A program made the position numbers and the translations under genes. This document shows, piece after piece, positions 33,557 to 34,874 of a stretch of 34,874 nucleotides of DNA. How positions within the stretch are numbered: the stretch's first letter is position 1; each line of letters starts with the position of its first letter. The notes beneath the pieces are model-generated. The model did no database searches. It was not told the origin of the DNA and was given only the letters and a program-made list of their open reading frames with translations. Source of the stretch: Bacteroidota bacterium (GTDB lineage Bacteria; Bacteroidota; Bacteroidia; 2-12-FULL-35-15). Location of the stretch: the NCBI GenBank assembly GCA_025963715.1, contig JAOQAG010000003.1, positions 1-34,874 of the forward strand. The letters run 5' to 3'.

Positions 33557-34723
33557 TTAGGAAAAAAGGAGCTGATTATAGAACGTAAATGTAATGTTTT
33601 CCGAATAATTATTCCTGATTTTATTTTGCAACGTTAGTGCATGTGCATCGCGCAATGGTTTATCAGTAGTATAACGCAGCAATTGTTCGTACAGGCTGTT
33701 CTCATCATCCTGTTTAAAAAGCAGCAATTCGTTGTTATTCTCAAACAGATCGGCGATGGTAGGTGTATCCGGTGCTACCACAGCAATTTTTGCAGCACCG
33801 TATTCAAATATTTTATTGGGCGCGCCGTACCAGTTGGAACCGGGCATCACGCCGATGTCGATCTTTTGTTTGAATGCCAACAGCGATTGTCCGTCCATAA
33901 AACCGGGCAATTGAATCTCAGCGGCAAAGCCGGAATTAGCAATCTGTTGTTTGATCGCATCAAATTCCATCCCGTTCCCGATCAAAAAAAGCTTTGCATT
34001 GTGCCCTTCTTTTTTAAGGCGGACAAATGCATTTATCAACAGATCCACACGGTGCCATTTTAAAAATGAACCAATAAAACCAATGTTGATCGTTACTTGT
34101 TTCGGCTTTTCATTGATAAAATCAAAGCGGGTATAATCCACATTTTGATGAATGCGAACGGGAAGCAATTTTGTATATTTTTTTTCAAGATAATTTTTAA
34201 CAGCATTGGAGTACGCCACAATACCGCTTGCATGCAGGATCGATCTTTGTTCGCGCACTTCAATTTTGTTTTTAAAAAAAAGTTGTTTTCCATGAAAGAA
34301 CTGGTGCTCTTCCAACACGGGATTGTCATAAATAAGGTACAGCGGTTTGTTGTATTTTTCAGAAAGGCGTACTCCTAAATCAGAGCCGTAGGTATAAAAT
34401 TCGAGGATACAGTCCGGTGCTGTTCCTTTGTCAATTTGCAGATACAATTGCTCCAGATCTTTAAACAAACGATTGTCTTTGATCGCTTCTTTTATAAAAT
34501 CCGGGATCAATTTTTTAATAAATGAAGAAGAGCCGGAAGGATTTGCTATTGCATTTTTTTTCTGCTCCAATCCCGCATGAAATGCTAATTCATTTACAGA
34601 AACGTCGTAACCATTCTTTGCCAAAATGGTTGCCAGGCAATGGATATAAGAACCCAGCGCCGATTGCCGGTTAAAGATCTCGGCGGTGCTTTTTGCGTAA
34701 ATGATATTTATTTTTTTATTCAA
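33557..34723 (-). CDS. GT4-type glycosyltransferase
   Basis: This 388-residue protein has GT-B organisation: INIGFIGSFLKWHRVDLLI opens the donor half, and GSNWYGAPNKIFEYGAAKIAVVAPD is the nucleotide-sugar site. There is no E-x7-E of the standard type. The PNKIFEYGA motif is used by a large GT4 subgroup instead. It is the first gene of the 29102-34723 group inside the window. The 151 nt upstream hold only a REP pair. Confidence 0.85.
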   Translation of the reverse strand: MNKKINIIYAKSTAEIFNRQSALGSYIHCLATILAKNGYDVSVNELAFHAGLEQKKNAIANPSGSSSFIKKLIPDFIKEAIKDNRLFKDLEQLYLQIDKGTAPDCILEFYTYGSDLGVRLSEKYNKPLYLIYDNPVLEEHQFFHGKQLFFKNKIEVREQRSILHASGIVAYSNAVKNYLEKKYTKLLPVRIHQNVDYTRFDFINEKPKQVTINIGFIGSFLKWHRVDLLINAFVRLKKEGHNAKLFLIGNGMEFDAIKQQIANSGFAAEIQLPGFMDGQSLLAFKQKIDIGVMPGSNWYGAPNKIFEYGAAKIAVVAPDTPTIADLFENNNELLLFKQDDENSLYEQLLRYTTDKPLRDAHALTLQNKIRNNYSENITFTFYNQLLFS

Positions 34724-34779
34724 AATTGATTTATTTTTAAATGAGTACCCGAAACTTTATACCATAAAAAAAATTCTTT

Positions 34780-34868
34780 TTAAGAACGTCATTGCGAGGG
34801 CTTTTCGCCCGAAGCAATCTCATTCAGGTTTTATACTCTGGTGTGAGATTGCTTCGGGCGAAAAGCCC
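34780..34868. repeat. REP pair: direct copy of 141-179 plus 25-bp inverted repeat
   Basis: The segment 34780-34818 repeats 141-179 with one mismatch. The arm 34798-34822 (GGGCTTTTCGCCCGAAGCAA and on) is the exact reverse complement of 34844-34868 around a 21-nt loop. This gives a 25-bp stem near the right edge of the window. Confidence 0.85.
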
Positions 34869-34874
34869 TGTGCC

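Noticed and set aside
1-34874. CRISPR array, tRNA, rRNA or transposase gene
   Set aside because: The repeats present are not evenly spaced with unique spacers, no tRNA-like cloverleaf was noticed, and no coding region resembles a transposase or integrase.

Overview
The window looks like a chromosomal accessory region of a Bacteroidota bacterium. The evidence is a DUF6089-type outer-membrane barrel, genes without clear Shine-Dalgarno sites, a TTG-N19-TAnnTTTG-type promoter, the glycan gene repertoire, and many short palindromic repeats of kinds I associate with this phylum. I cannot name a genus. All genes are on the minus strand except a plus-strand block at 5065-7308.

Layout. (1) 437-4966, minus: a nitronate monooxygenase/FabK-like flavoprotein, then an M16 peptidase pair (one with the HxxEH zinc motif, one without) with a DUF4239 membrane protein between them. 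(2) 5065-7308, plus: a DUF6089 barrel, an Asp/Glu racemase-family protein, and a small AT-rich lipoprotein bracketed by about 130-bp direct repeats. (3) 7869-10387, minus: an MBOAT (AlgI-like) and AlgX/AlgJ-like pair for glycan O-acetylation. (4) 10840-13311, minus: a NodU/CmcH carbamoyltransferase and a GT2. (5) 13434-28801, minus: a long run of tightly packed genes. In transcription order these are GT2, DUF4956, VTC polyphosphate polymerase, CotH kinase with an N-terminal chitobiase-like domain, Wzy-type polymerase/ligase, a second CotH-like protein fused to a beta-helix, a degenerate calcineurin-like phosphoesterase, GT4, an NAD-dependent epimerase, a WecE-type sugar aminotransferase, AsnB, and a further GT4. 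(6) 29102-34723, minus: three GT4s and two acyltransferase-3 proteins.

Together regions 3-6 form a surface-polysaccharide locus. Sugar precursors are made by the epimerase and aminotransferase, assembled by eight glycosyltransferases, polymerised or ligated by the Wzy-like protein, and decorated by carbamoyl, amide and acyl groups. No flippase, initiating transferase or Wza/Wzc export gene lies in the window.

The most interesting part is 19848-28021. A CotH/VTC/DUF4956 set sits inside the glycan operon. Next to it are a second CotH-like protein that has lost its metal-binding residues and a membrane-anchored phosphoesterase that has lost several metal ligands.

Intergenic gaps are packed with repeats of at least nine families. 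These include a diverged 200-250 bp dispersed element present twice in opposite orientation, three near-identical CCCGGG palindromes, and a REP present at both ends of the window. No tRNA, rRNA, CRISPR array or transposase gene was seen.
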